A stretch of DNA of 64,000 nt from Lysinibacillus sphaericus (GCF_001629735.1 NZ_CP015224.1:4278001-4342000); one strand, 5' to 3'. Numbered from the stretch's first letter, positions 36,201 to 44,087 are shown. Numbers and translations are program-made. The notes: generated by a model not told the origin, from the letters alone.

Positions 36201-38422
36201 AGGGTAAATTTAGCTTTAGTAGCTCTGAATCAGATTTTTCGTCAACACGAGGCAGTGCGAAATTCAAAAAGATTGGTATCGACTCAGCTACAGGTCAATT
36301 TAAAGAAAATTTAGCGGATGTTGAATTCCAACTAATTAAAAAAACCGCAAAACCAAATGAATATATCATACAAACAGCTACTACAGATGCAAATGGGGAA
36401 TTCACATTTGAAAATGTGCCGTACAATGACTATCTCATCCGTGAAGTAGCAGCACCAACTGGTTATACTAAAATGTCTGATTTTAAATTTAAGTTAGATG
36501 AAAACACGACACTAAATAAGCAGCCAGACTTAATAACACAACTTGTCAATACGACACCAATATTGGGTGGTAGTTGTACACAATTCGAAATAGCAATTAA
36601 GGATATGGATGGTCATTCAATTACTACAGGGACAGTTACATTAAAGGATCCCAATGGTACAGAAACAGCACCATACAACGTAACAAATGGCAAAGTGACA
36701 TTACCTAATCATTTTACTGCTGGTGAGTATACTATATCTCATTCAGTTGAAGGTGAATTAGGAAAGGTAACAGTGAAATATGATGGTGGATGTAAAGCTG
36801 TAGTTCAACCAGTGCCGAAATGTGAAAACTACACAATTGTTGTGAGAGATGGTCAAGGTAATATTCGTACAAATATTTTAGAATTAACATTAAAGCAAGG
36901 TACTACAGTAGTGACAAAGGTATCTCCTGACGCAGGAGGTAGGTTTATTGTTCATTCAAATGATCCTACTAATAGTGTAAAACCAGGTGAATACACAATA
37001 TATGAGGGTAACCAATTTTTAGGTACAGTTACACTGACATACAAGAAAAGCTGTGGTTATGAATTTACAATTATACAAGCACCAAAATGTGAAACATTCG
37101 ATTTAACGGTCAAAGATGTTGATGGAGAATTAATAGAAGATAAAACGAAAGTAACTATTAAAGATATAGATGGCAAAACGGTAGCTACTGAAGAAACAAA
37201 AGATGGGAAAGTTGAGATAAAAGATTTAGAGCCAGGTGTTTATAGTGTATTTGATAAGGATGGAAATAAAATTGGGGAATTCTCCAGCAATATTGATTGC
37301 CATGCTGAAGTTCAGCAAAAACCAGCCTGCGAGCGCTTTACAGTAGAGTTAAAGGATAAAAATAATGTCCTAATTAAGGCTGGAAAAGACGTTGTTATTA
37401 AAGATAAACAAGGTAACGTTATTTCAACAGTGATTGAAGCTGATGGTAGCATGACATTTGTTTCTAAAGATGTACCGGCAGGTAAGTATAATGTTTATGA
37501 CAACAAAGTGTATTTAGGTGAAATTGTAGTTTCTTATAAACAAATTTGTAAAGTAGAACTGCCTATTGCTCCAGCTTGTCCAATTTTCACATTAACCATT
37601 AACAATATGTATGGTCAGCCTCGTGAAGGTGTTAAAGTAACATTTACAGATGAAAATGGTGAAGTGGTAGAAGAAAGTGGTACTAAAGAATTTATAACAA
37701 ATAATATAGGTCAAATTACAATAAGTAATTCATTCATAAAGCCTGGTAAATATATTGTGAAAGAGAATGGAAGTACAATCATTGGGACAGTCGAGGTAGG
37801 TAATACTTGTGAGGCTAAAATTCAGCCTACACCACCTGTAACAAATCCTACAACTGATCCGGATCATCCAACATCAGAGCCAGGGCAACCAGTTGACCCA
37901 AACAAGCCAAATCCAGAGAAGCCGGTTGAGCCAAATAAGCCAAATCCAGATCCAGAGAAGCCGGTTAATCCAAACAAACCAAACCCGGATCCGGGGAAAC
38001 CAATCGGTCCAAATAAACCAAATCCAGATTTAGAGAAGCCGGTTGAGCCAAGCAATCCCAAACCAGATACAAACAAACCTACAACTCCTGGTAATGGTGG
38101 CACTTCAGCACAAAATGTTATTGATCAAGGGAAACAATTACCACCGTATAATCCATCAAACGTAACTAAAAATACGTTAGATGCTTATAAAGATTTCCTG
38201 AATAAATATAGTAAGCTATCAAAAGATGAGCAAACTGAGGTAGCTCAAGCTATTGATATCAATAAAATTAAAGCGGATGCAGAGCGCTTAGAAGCACAGT
38301 TGAGAGCACAAGGTAAATTACCGCAAACAGATGGAGCCAATCAAACAGCTCTTGTATTTGTTGGTTTACTGCTTGTAGCTGGGTCAATATGGTTCTTGCG
38401 TCGCCGTACAACAGAGATATAA
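33257..38422 (+). CDS. Large LPXTG-type cell-wall-anchored adhesin with collagen-adhesin-like repeats
   Basis: 1,721 residues. Order: signal peptide (about 1-27, cut after VFA), acidic low-complexity linker (28-110), an adhesin-like beta domain (about 115-280), then five related Ig-like units of 130-160 residues. Each unit opens with a W-rich strand (EWQVWINEA at about 287, TKWHIDYNH 416, ITWTVNIV 558, FTWDVKVN 699, ITWTLDVN 859), resembling isopeptide-forming Cna-type domains. A SpaA/prealbumin-like domain follows (about 998-1095). Five 80-residue modules each bracketed by cysteines come next (1107-1518), then a Pro-Lys-Asn-rich wall spanner (about 1531-1613), a helical segment, sorting motif LPQTDG (1688-1693), a membrane helix and RRR tail. 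It probably mediates attachment to a host or environmental surface. The ligand is unknown. A sortase gene is convergent downstream. Confidence 0.9.
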   Translation: MRKKMNIAMLTMLLVFQTLLSPLSVFASEDISTPPVVNDNGSVDEMEKNPSTPVSNDTELSEDNIGEEELSTTPQENENTEQAPEGQAPEEEKVDDEPAKTLPVNHTPLAAQEIPASLVSFVMKIGEKTVGAGEFGAELDPNTTANFTVKFSVPMQDSQAEAWGDGSWFEFQLPQSLIDFDGAFTGSKTVNGITYNYVTTDNKVRVELSGMEPGSGSSQPEELTIIFNAGFNNLSDDIEQDLEIPAATGGSEIIKVKFTFLPSTSNKKVSKEKIGTPTPTISGNHEMEWQVWINEAGKLLSNPTLTDEPTSHEIMANSVNVYQYEVGLNGVRTSTEKNVLTNGSWSDIESTLTGKYAYKITYKTSVTLEADKRDGAVNFNNRVQFTNNGQIESSNMATHTITYGKALDKKLDKNTNYETKWHIDYNHNLLSIDQSDAYVIDTIKGPHEIDASSIKVYKMNDAAGHVATTVSEANRVTNGFTITPAAGNVKSFTLTFDNDISDAYTIVYDANYTKQDFYENEAGLFNNSVTSGSGKEKNINYVLTENLLKKSYTVDFDKKVITWTVNIVSDNPTKSINNLTLTDTFTAGAADGVHELIDNTVKLNGIATTYTLIGGDKKKGFTISGINVPAGSTSTITYQTSFAIGDEGTVQKQGYGNTAATEWTSGGKVYEKSASASYIPQSTTVNNGSKSGSFDYSTQQFTWDVKVNINKKDINGAILIDTVGEGHKYLPGTIEVLPLTNLGGSDTGGTIGTTPIDPNNYTISAETDKGFTLTFSDSLSGDINYQAYVVRYNTMDDDHILGIGSDTATERGNVYTNDATFKTKGTQEFTLESTPVKIDENVANNLVTKNKPQQNASKETITWTLDVNKSHSDLGQNVILTDLPGNNLMLLESSILLAPYTVSKTGIQNASTWQTPLQLGVTVKFDTQGGFSLEFPDLNRKGYQVQYKTIGFGQMGDALENTATLHYTGQTKANQKTESDFKGKFSFSSSESDFSSTRGSAKFKKIGIDSATGQFKENLADVEFQLIKKTAKPNEYIIQTATTDANGEFTFENVPYNDYLIREVAAPTGYTKMSDFKFKLDENTTLNKQPDLITQLVNTTPILGGSCTQFEIAIKDMDGHSITTGTVTLKDPNGTETAPYNVTNGKVTLPNHFTAGEYTISHSVEGELGKVTVKYDGGCKAVVQPVPKCENYTIVVRDGQGNIRTNILELTLKQGTTVVTKVSPDAGGRFIVHSNDPTNSVKPGEYTIYEGNQFLGTVTLTYKKSCGYEFTIIQAPKCETFDLTVKDVDGELIEDKTKVTIKDIDGKTVATEETKDGKVEIKDLEPGVYSVFDKDGNKIGEFSSNIDCHAEVQQKPACERFTVELKDKNNVLIKAGKDVVIKDKQGNVISTVIEADGSMTFVSKDVPAGKYNVYDNKVYLGEIVVSYKQICKVELPIAPACPIFTLTINNMYGQPREGVKVTFTDENGEVVEESGTKEFITNNIGQITISNSFIKPGKYIVKENGSTIIGTVEVGNTCEAKIQPTPPVTNPTTDPDHPTSEPGQPVDPNKPNPEKPVEPNKPNPDPEKPVNPNKPNPDPGKPIGPNKPNPDLEKPVEPSNPKPDTNKPTTPGNGGTSAQNVIDQGKQLPPYNPSNVTKNTLDAYKDFLNKYSKLSKDEQTEVAQAIDINKIKADAERLEAQLRAQGKLPQTDGANQTALVFVGLLLVAGSIWFLRRRTTEI
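37895..38090 (+). repeat. Pro-Asn-Lys tandem repeats in the adhesin wall-spanning region
   Basis: Four to five imperfect units of about 36-42 bp encoding variations of PNKPNPDPEKPV. The near-identical DNA (CCAAATAAGCCAAATCC and GAGAAGCCGGTT recurring) makes copy-number change by slippage likely. Confidence 0.8.
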
Positions 38423-38424
38423 TC

Positions 38425-38458
38425 AAAAAAGCGCCATCTTATAGTGATGGCGCTTTTT
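38425..38458. terminator. Bidirectional terminator between adhesin and sortase
   Basis: AAAAAAGCGCCATC pairs with GATGGCGCTTTTT around a 7-base loop; U-tracts on both strands. Confidence 0.9.
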
Positions 38459-38465
38459 GTATGAT

Positions 38466-39128
38466 TTAAAAGGTTCCTTTGGCATTTTCTAAAGAATAGC
38501 TTTGCACAAAATCTGCCTGTAAGGCCAGTCGTTTGGAGCCTTTTTCTGCACAAGTAATCAAGGTTAACGTCGTCTGGTTGGGGATATCGTCCAAGATGAA
38601 AACATCGGTTGCTGCAATAATTTTTTTAGTCGTTAATTTATACTCGTAGACATTACTCATGTCTGTAACATAAATGATATCGCCAATTTGCGCTTGATAG
38701 AGGGGACTGAATAAAATATCTTTCTCTTCAAAATAATGACCTGCCAAAGCATAGTTCCCTTGACCGAGTTGTTGATTAGGCTTCATTGTACCTGCTCCAA
38801 TAGCAAGAACAGCATTGCCTACCCCCTTCAAAATGGGAAGTTGCATATGGACACTAGGTACGGCGATACTGCCAATAACGGGCATTTTACTAGCCTTTAT
38901 TTGGGCTTGGAGAACCTCGGCGATGGACAGTGATTGCACAGCTTCGAACTCAAAATCTGCATCAAGCTGGTTGTTCTTTTTGATATCGTCTGTGCTGTAT
39001 TCAACTGCATTTAATTTGTCACTCATCCGTGCGATCATCTTATTTTGAATAGGTGTGATAAATATTAGTAACAGGCCGATGATAAGCACGCATAGGAGTA
39101 AGGTCAGTTTAAGTTTATTCATTTTCAT
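38466..39128 (-). CDS. Sortase, class A-like
   Basis: 220 residues: N-terminal signal anchor (about 7-26), then the sortase barrel. Catalytic His131 lies in NYALAGHYFEEKDILFSPL, Cys193 in TLTLITCAEKG and Arg200 in KGSKRLAL. TLITC and the absence of a long extra loop are closest to class A; class D is the main alternative. The enzyme would anchor the convergent adhesin, whose motif LPQTDG is not the canonical LPxTG. ATG 39128 and 39122 are both possible, with only a weak ribosome site. The arrangement suggests a two-gene adhesin-sortase cassette placed inside the conserved ywfO-ywhB order. Confidence 0.88.
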   Translation of the reverse strand: MKMNKLKLTLLLCVLIIGLLLIFITPIQNKMIARMSDKLNAVEYSTDDIKKNNQLDADFEFEAVQSLSIAEVLQAQIKASKMPVIGSIAVPSVHMQLPILKGVGNAVLAIGAGTMKPNQQLGQGNYALAGHYFEEKDILFSPLYQAQIGDIIYVTDMSNVYEYKLTTKKIIAATDVFILDDIPNQTTLTLITCAEKGSKRLALQADFVQSYSLENAKGTF

Positions 39129-39172
39129 TAATCACATCACATCCTAGCCATAATTATGTAATACCGAAAAGT

Positions 39173-39206
39173 TTAAAAATGGGTAGAGCATTAGGTGGCT
39201 CTACCC
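39173..39206 (-). terminator. Terminator of the tautomerase gene
   Basis: GGGTAGAGC and GCTCTACCC form a 9-bp stem with an 8-base loop; the minus strand continues with five U residues. Confidence 0.8.
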
Positions 39207-39215
39207 AAGTTCAAT

Positions 39216-39401
39216 TTATTTATCACTTAAACGAACGCCTGCAACGCCGTAATGGTTTTTAGACATTTCTTCAATAAAAACTGTTACATTTTCTGCAGGT
39301 GCATTCACTGTGCGAGAAACGGCTTCTGTAACTTCTTTTACAAGGGCACGTTTTTGTTCCTCTGTACGACCTTCAAGCATTTTAACTGTTACGTATGGCA
39401 T
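39216..39401 (-). CDS. 4-oxalocrotonate tautomerase family protein (YwhB-like)
   Basis: 61 residues, the standard length of this family. The catalytic Pro1 (after removal of Met) opens PYVTVKMLEGRTEEQKRALV. The arginine positions at 12 and 18 and the KNHYGVAGV end are conserved. Enzymes of this type tautomerise 2-hydroxymuconate-like substrates; in Bacillus the physiological substrate is unknown. Synteny with ywhD and pbpG matches B. subtilis ywhB. The start follows GGAGG. Confidence 0.88.
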   Translation of the reverse strand: MPYVTVKMLEGRTEEQKRALVKEVTEAVSRTVNAPAENVTVFIEEMSKNHYGVAGVRLSDK

Positions 39402-39546
39402 AATATTGCCTCCTTTATAGAATAATGTTGTATAGTTAGTTTATAAGAAAGTAGTATAAACTTCTTACTTGCATTGAGGCATACGTGCCAGGTTAATTGT
39501 GGCTATATGCTTCCTTATATAATAGCAGAATGGAGGGTATTTAAGT

Positions 39547-40065
39547 ATGGCAAACGAAGAAAAACCAAAACAAAAAATGGGCTTTACTATTATAAAAAAT
39601 GATCCAACCGATGGACATAAGGGGTTTGGGATTGGCTCGCTTTCATTAGAAAATGTATCGCCAGTCATTATAGATATCGAAGAGGGTACAGCATCTGTTG
39701 AGATTGGTGCTATGCATGCGCGTAGCGATGTGGAACGCGGAATTAAATTTACAACGGATCGTGCTGATTCAGAGGGTGGAAAGCCATATTGGCTAGTATG
39801 GGTGACAATCGATCATAAAGAGGATGGACCTTACTATGCTGGTATAACAGCTTGTGAAATGGTAGTGAACCGTGAAAAACGCCGTGGCTATAAAATTTTG
39901 GCTGATCATGTGAATAAAATGGATAAATCCATGAAGCGTCATATTATCGTAGAGCATATGGATATACCGTCTAAAAAAGTGTTAGCTACTTTCCTAGAAC
40001 AACTTAATCCAGACCTGTGGGAGCGAAGTAGCGAGCAATTGCGTCAAGACTTATTTGTCGAATAG
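39547..40065 (+). CDS. ywhD: YwhD-family protein
   Basis: 172 residues, the same length as B. subtilis YwhD. The conserved core includes FTIIKNDPTDGHKGFGIGSLSLENVSP-type residues near the N-terminus and YWLVWVTIDHKEDGPYYAG in the middle, matching what I recall of that protein. It is soluble with no known function. The ATG at 39547 follows GGAGGG. It is downstream of ywhB on the opposite strand and convergent with pbpG across a 356-bp gap. Confidence 0.88.
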   Translation: MANEEKPKQKMGFTIIKNDPTDGHKGFGIGSLSLENVSPVIIDIEEGTASVEIGAMHARSDVERGIKFTTDRADSEGGKPYWLVWVTIDHKEDGPYYAGITACEMVVNREKRRGYKILADHVNKMDKSMKRHIIVEHMDIPSKKVLATFLEQLNPDLWERSSEQLRQDLFVE

Positions 40066-40183
40066 ACCTTTAATGATTGAACAAACTGTGACATTTTGCA
40101 ATCGTTTTCGATATTAGGTTGAAAGTGAGTTTGAAACAAAGTAAACTTGAGGCAGAGCTTACATTTTAGTAAGCTAGGACACT

Positions 40184-40272
40184 TGGTTTCGCGAAAGTGA
40201 TGAGCGCTATGCGGCATTTGAACAACCCAAACCCAAGCCAAATGCCCCATGATGCTCATACTTCGCAAACCA
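40184..40272. other. Long imperfect hairpin in the ywhD-pbpG gap
   Basis: Two arms of about 35 bases (40184-40220 and 40239-40272) pair over about 30 bp with two mismatches and three single-base bulges; the loop is an 18-base A/C-rich stretch. A separate perfect 7-bp hairpin (AGCTTAC/GTAAGCT) lies at 40156-40175, and a terminator follows. The gap (40066-40421) contains no supportable gene. It could be a small RNA, a structured 3' UTR of ywhD, or a palindromic repeat element. Confidence 0.6.
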
Positions 40273-40274
40273 TA

Positions 40275-40336
40275 AAAAGAAAAGCTTTCTGTTCCCACGG
40301 ACACGTCTCCGGGGAAGAGAAAGCTTTTCTTATTTT
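40275..40336. terminator. Bidirectional terminator between ywhD and pbpG
   Basis: AAGAAAAGCTTTCT pairs with AGAGAAAGCTTTTCTT around a 26-base loop that holds a small GC-rich part; T-rich on both strands. Confidence 0.8.
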
Positions 40337-40421
40337 TCGTATATCTGTTACTTTGTCGAGAGCCTTCATAGCTTAAAACGTATTAGGTTTAAAAAGGTTT
40401 CCTGATTAATGCTGGTTTTTC

Positions 40422-42476
40422 TTAGTCCTTAAAGATCGAGAATGGAAGCATATTCCAAAATTCTCCCCATGTATTACTGTCAAGAATGTCGAAGTTTGTA
40501 CATTTTTCAGTTGGTACATCCTTAGATTCCATATATACAAGGCGTTGTTTAGGACAAGCATCGGTCGCTAATTTACCTGTTTCGATATCAATGACAACAC
40601 CTTCAACACCTTTTGGCTTTTTGAAGTCTTCATTTTTTGTTCCTTTATTTACAGCCTCCATAAAGTCTATCCATATTTGCTTTGTCGCTGCAGTATCTTC
40701 TTTTGTCGTTAGATTTTTCCCTTGGTCATAGCCATTCCAGACTCCAGCAGTTAGACTTGGTGTAAAACCAATGAGCCACTGGTCGCTATTGGTAGACCCT
40801 GATTTTGCTGCATAAGTATGGGTCATACGTGAGCGAATGCTTATACCTGTTGCAGGTGAGTAATCGCTGAATACAGGGTCAAAAATACCTGTCATCATTT
40901 CCGTTAAGATAAATGCATTCTCTTTGGAAATAGCGGTCTCCGACTTTTTCGTAACACCCTTGTTTTCATAAATCACATCTCCATTAGCGTTTTTTATGGA
41001 TACAATTGCCGTCGGAGTTGTTTGCTGCCCTTGTGATGCTAAAACATTGTAGGCATTTGTCATTTCATATAACGTTGTTTCGATTGTGCCAAGTGCTATT
41101 GATAAATTATCCTTTGCACCAATTCCTACATTAAAACGGTTCGCCATATCGTGAAATTCCTTGAAGCCAATGTCCTCTAATGTCTTCACAGCATAAATAT
41201 TATCTGAAATTGCAATAGCTTGTGCCATAGTCATTTCATGATCAGCAAACTGCCCATTCACATTTTTAGGGGCATATGTTCCTCGTCCGTTATCATAAGT
41301 AAATGTTGTTTCACCCACATCTAAAAAAGTAAGTGGAGTGTATCCGTTTTCTAAAGCAGCCGCATATAAAATAGGCTTAATAGTAGAACCTGGTTGACGT
41401 TTAGCCTGTGTCACACGGTTAAAAGAACTTACTGCATAGTCACGTCCACCTACTAATGCCGTGACAGCACCTGTTTTAGATTCCATGCTAACAAAGGCTG
41501 TTTGAAGGTCATTAGCAGGCATGTTTTTTGCCACTGCTTCTTCGGCTGCTTTTTGATGTTCAAGATTCAAGGTCGTTTGAATCGTCCAGCCACCCTCACT
41601 AATATCCAGGTTTTTTGATTTTAAAATTTCACTCGCTTCTTGCCAAGCAACATCTAGGAAATAGGGGGCAACAGATTTGGTTGCTACCCAACTATCATTT
41701 TTCAAAACAAGTTGTTCATTTTCTGCACGAGTTTTTTCTTCTTGTGAAATGGCTCCTTGATCTGCCATAAGCTTTAAAATAACATGTTGGCGATTTGTAG
41801 CCTTGTCCAAATTAGCGATTGGCGAATAGATACTTGGACCCTTTGGTACACCTGTTAACATGGCTGCCTCTGCAAGCGTTAAATCACGAGCAGACTTTCC
41901 AAAGTAAAATCGACTGGCTGCTTCAACACCATACATCCCATGACCGTAATAGACTGTATTTAAATAACCCTCTAAAATTTCGTCTTTATCATAAAAAACT
42001 TCTAATCTATAAGCATACAGAGCTTCATTTAATTTACGTGTCCAAGATTTCTCATGAGAAAGATAGAGGTTACGTGCATATTGCTGGGTAATTGTACTCG
42101 CTCCTTGTACCTTTCCTCCAGCTTTAATATCCACTAAAATCGCACCAGCAATACGTGAATAGTCAAAGCCACCATGTTTATAAAAATCTTTATCTTCAAC
42201 AGCTACTACTGCTTCTTTTAAATAAGGTGACATCTCTTCGAGGCCAACCCAATAACGTCGTTGATTTGTAAAGTGGTCTCCAATTTGGTTCTCATTTTCA
42301 TCTAAGAAAATGGAGGCTTTAGGTACGGTTAAAGGCGGTGCACCAGCCACTTGAACATAGATGCGTAGTGCTACAAATGCTACGACAATTGCAGTTGCAA
42401 AGGCGACAAAATAAGTAAGTGATTTCCGTGTGCGCTTTACACGCTTTTGCTTTCGATGATAGCTTTTTCGTTTCAT
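40422..42476 (-). CDS. pbpG: Class A penicillin-binding protein, PbpG-like
   Basis: 684 residues. A basic N-terminus and one membrane anchor (about 22-40) precede the glycosyltransferase domain with catalytic Glu94 (AVEDKDFYKHGG) and ASTITQQYARNLYL. The transpeptidase domain follows, with Ser364-x-x-Lys367 (GSTIK), SDN (424-426) and KSG (558-560). It builds peptidoglycan outside the membrane. B. subtilis PbpG (YwhE, next to ywhD) is forespore-expressed and contributes to germ-wall synthesis. The ATG at 42476 follows GAGGTGA by 7 bases. A sigma-F promoter is expected but I did not find a convincing one. Confidence 0.9.
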   Translation of the reverse strand: MKRKSYHRKQKRVKRTRKSLTYFVAFATAIVVAFVALRIYVQVAGAPPLTVPKASIFLDENENQIGDHFTNQRRYWVGLEEMSPYLKEAVVAVEDKDFYKHGGFDYSRIAGAILVDIKAGGKVQGASTITQQYARNLYLSHEKSWTRKLNEALYAYRLEVFYDKDEILEGYLNTVYYGHGMYGVEAASRFYFGKSARDLTLAEAAMLTGVPKGPSIYSPIANLDKATNRQHVILKLMADQGAISQEEKTRAENEQLVLKNDSWVATKSVAPYFLDVAWQEASEILKSKNLDISEGGWTIQTTLNLEHQKAAEEAVAKNMPANDLQTAFVSMESKTGAVTALVGGRDYAVSSFNRVTQAKRQPGSTIKPILYAAALENGYTPLTFLDVGETTFTYDNGRGTYAPKNVNGQFADHEMTMAQAIAISDNIYAVKTLEDIGFKEFHDMANRFNVGIGAKDNLSIALGTIETTLYEMTNAYNVLASQGQQTTPTAIVSIKNANGDVIYENKGVTKKSETAISKENAFILTEMMTGIFDPVFSDYSPATGISIRSRMTHTYAAKSGSTNSDQWLIGFTPSLTAGVWNGYDQGKNLTTKEDTAATKQIWIDFMEAVNKGTKNEDFKKPKGVEGVVIDIETGKLATDACPKQRLVYMESKDVPTEKCTNFDILDSNTWGEFWNMLPFSIFKD

Positions 42477-42795
42477 CCGACTCTCACCTCGTTTTCTCAC
42501 AACTTCGAACTTAATGTTAGTATGTGTTCGAACATTCATCTTTAATCGAAATTCTACCTAAAAACTATTGCACTTTATTCAAAAACATCTATACTTTTTT
42601 TGTACTACTTGAAACGCTGGCATTCGACAAGAAAATCACGCTTTGTAGATTTTAATCGAATTTTGCTAGACGTTCCAATAATGTATACGAGGATAAAAGG
42701 ATACAGGTTTCATTACAATCCTGTAAGCCATAATAATGGACTTTAAGATAAGTTGTTTTTCAAAATAATATTTTATTTATAACGGAGGTCTAGCA
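42477..42795. other. Divergent intergenic region pbpG-speB
   Basis: 319 bp, AT-rich. A 10-bp direct repeat TTTAATCGAA occurs at 42541-42550 and 42651-42660. A TACAGG/CCTGTA inverted repeat lies at 42702-42725. A minus-strand GTATA near 42593 could be part of a forespore promoter for pbpG. The speB ribosome site is GGAGG just before its start. No gene is visible. Confidence 0.4.
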
Positions 42796-43668
42796 ATGAG
42801 ATTTGATGAAGCGTATTCAGGAAATGTATTTATAAAAAGTCATCCTACATATAAGGATGCTCAGGCAGTCATTTATGGTATGCCAATGGATTGGACAGTA
42901 AGTTATCGTCCAGGTTCACGATTCGGCCCACAACGTATCCGTGAGGTATCAATCGGACTTGAAGAGTACAGCCCATATTTAGATCGTGAGCTTGAAGAAG
43001 TAAAGTATTTCGATGCAGGCGATATTCCATTGCCATTTGGAAATGCACAACGTTCATTAGATGAAATTGAAAAATTTATTGAAAAGTTATTAGCTGATGG
43101 GAAAATCCCTGTTGGTATGGGGGGCGAACACTTAGTGTCTTGGCCTGTCATGAAAGCAGTATCTGCAAAATACGATGACCTAGCTATCATTCACTTTGAT
43201 GCTCACACAGATTTACGGGTGGAGTATGAGGGAGAACCACTTTCTCACTCTACACCGATTCGCAAAATTGCCGAACATATCGGGCCAAAAAATGTTTATT
43301 CATTTGGTATTCGTTCAGGGATGAAAGAGGAATTTGATTGGGCGAAGGAAAACGGTATGCATATTTCTAAGTTTGAAGTATTGGAGCCGTTAAAGGAAGT
43401 TCTACCAACGTTGGCAGGTCGTAATGTTTACGTAACGATCGATATCGACGTGTTAGATCCAGCCCATGCACCGGGCACTGGTACAGTTGATTGCGGTGGT
43501 ATTACGGCGAAAGAATTACTAGCTTCCATTCATGCCATTGCAGCAAGCGGTGTAAATGTTGTAGGCTTTGATCTAGTGGAAGTAGCACCAATTTATGATA
43601 CATCTGAAATGACAGCTAACACAGCTTCTAAGTTATTGCGTGAAATGATTTTAGGCTGGGTAAAATAA
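42796..43668 (+). CDS. speB: Agmatinase (agmatine ureohydrolase)
   Basis: 290-residue ureohydrolase hydrolysing agmatine to putrescine and urea. The binuclear manganese site is intact: His112 (GMGGEHLVSW), Asp135/His137/Asp139 (HFDAHTDLR) and the late DIDVLDPAHAPGTG aspartates. Length and the SYRPGSRFGPQRIRE start match Bacillus SpeB (YwhG). In B. subtilis, speE (spermidine synthase) lies directly upstream in the same operon; here speB is alone. The gene ends at a hairpin terminator. Confidence 0.93.
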   Translation: MRFDEAYSGNVFIKSHPTYKDAQAVIYGMPMDWTVSYRPGSRFGPQRIREVSIGLEEYSPYLDRELEEVKYFDAGDIPLPFGNAQRSLDEIEKFIEKLLADGKIPVGMGGEHLVSWPVMKAVSAKYDDLAIIHFDAHTDLRVEYEGEPLSHSTPIRKIAEHIGPKNVYSFGIRSGMKEEFDWAKENGMHISKFEVLEPLKEVLPTLAGRNVYVTIDIDVLDPAHAPGTGTVDCGGITAKELLASIHAIAASGVNVVGFDLVEVAPIYDTSEMTANTASKLLREMILGWVK

Positions 43669-43689
43669 TTTAAATAAACACAATTAGAT

Positions 43690-43718
43690 GGGGGTAGCTA
43701 TGGCTAGCCCCACTTTTT
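43690..43718 (+). terminator. Terminator of speB
   Basis: GGGGGTAGC pairs with GCTAGCCCC (one mismatch) and is followed by ACTTTTT. Confidence 0.75.
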
Positions 43719-43750
43719 AATTAGTCGATTTAATAAGAAAAAGGTATTAT

Positions 43751-43780
43751 TTGACTCAATATTCACAATACGAATATAAT
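43751..43780 (+). promoter_or_regulatory. Promoter of the leader ORF-yidC2 unit
   Basis: TTGACT (43751-43756), 18-base spacer and perfect TATAAT (43775-43780); transcription would start near 43787, about 25 nt before the leader ORF. Confidence 0.75.
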
Positions 43781-43811
43781 TTTTATATATAAAAAGGGAA
43801 GGAGGAGTATT

Positions 43812-44087
43812 GTGATTTGGTCTCTTCTCATGAATGATTTATTTATCTTTATGAGCACAATGGAATATTTTTGGCTATTAGCTTCGTTCGTTTTAACCGT
43901 TTTCTGTGTTAATTTACAGCTATATTTCGCCAATAAATTAATGGTTCAAGAAATACAAGATGAAGAGATTGAAGTAGATTATGACATCACTAATACTTGG
44001 ACTCCACCTTTGCTAACGTGGTTCGTTCTATGTATAAGAACGTCAGAAAACAATGAAGAAGAAAGTATGTCTCCTAGTTTTATTTAA
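43812..44087 (+). CDS. Membrane leader peptide upstream of yidC2, MifM-like in architecture
   Basis: 91 residues from a GTG at 43812 preceded by GGAGGAG. There is a short N-terminus, one hydrophobic segment (about 17-36, EYFWLLASFVLTVFCVNLQL), an acidic stretch (47-58, QEIQDEEIEVDYD), then TWTPPLLTWFVLCIRTSEN and an acidic ENNEEESM near the end. The final codons and stop lie in the left arm and loop of a hairpin that hides the yidC2 ribosome site. B. subtilis MifM has the same plan: membrane anchor, Arg/Ile/Trp-containing arrest region, acidic C-terminus and hairpin, but I see no clear sequence identity. It probably acts as a nascent-chain sensor; a simple translation-coupling role or a membrane protein of its own are alternatives. 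Confidence 0.65.
   Translation: MIWSLLMNDLFIFMSTMEYFWLLASFVLTVFCVNLQLYFANKLMVQEIQDEEIEVDYDITNTWTPPLLTWFVLCIRTSENNEEESMSPSFI

Noticed and set aside
37864..38103. Gly/Phe/Leu-rich minus-strand ORF with repeats
   Set aside because: It is the antisense of the Pro-Asn-Lys codon repeats of the adhesin; repeat periodicity explains its openness.
40092..40106. cre-like TTGCAATCGTTTTCG
   Set aside because: It follows ywhD rather than preceding a catabolic gene, and one key position differs; probably chance.
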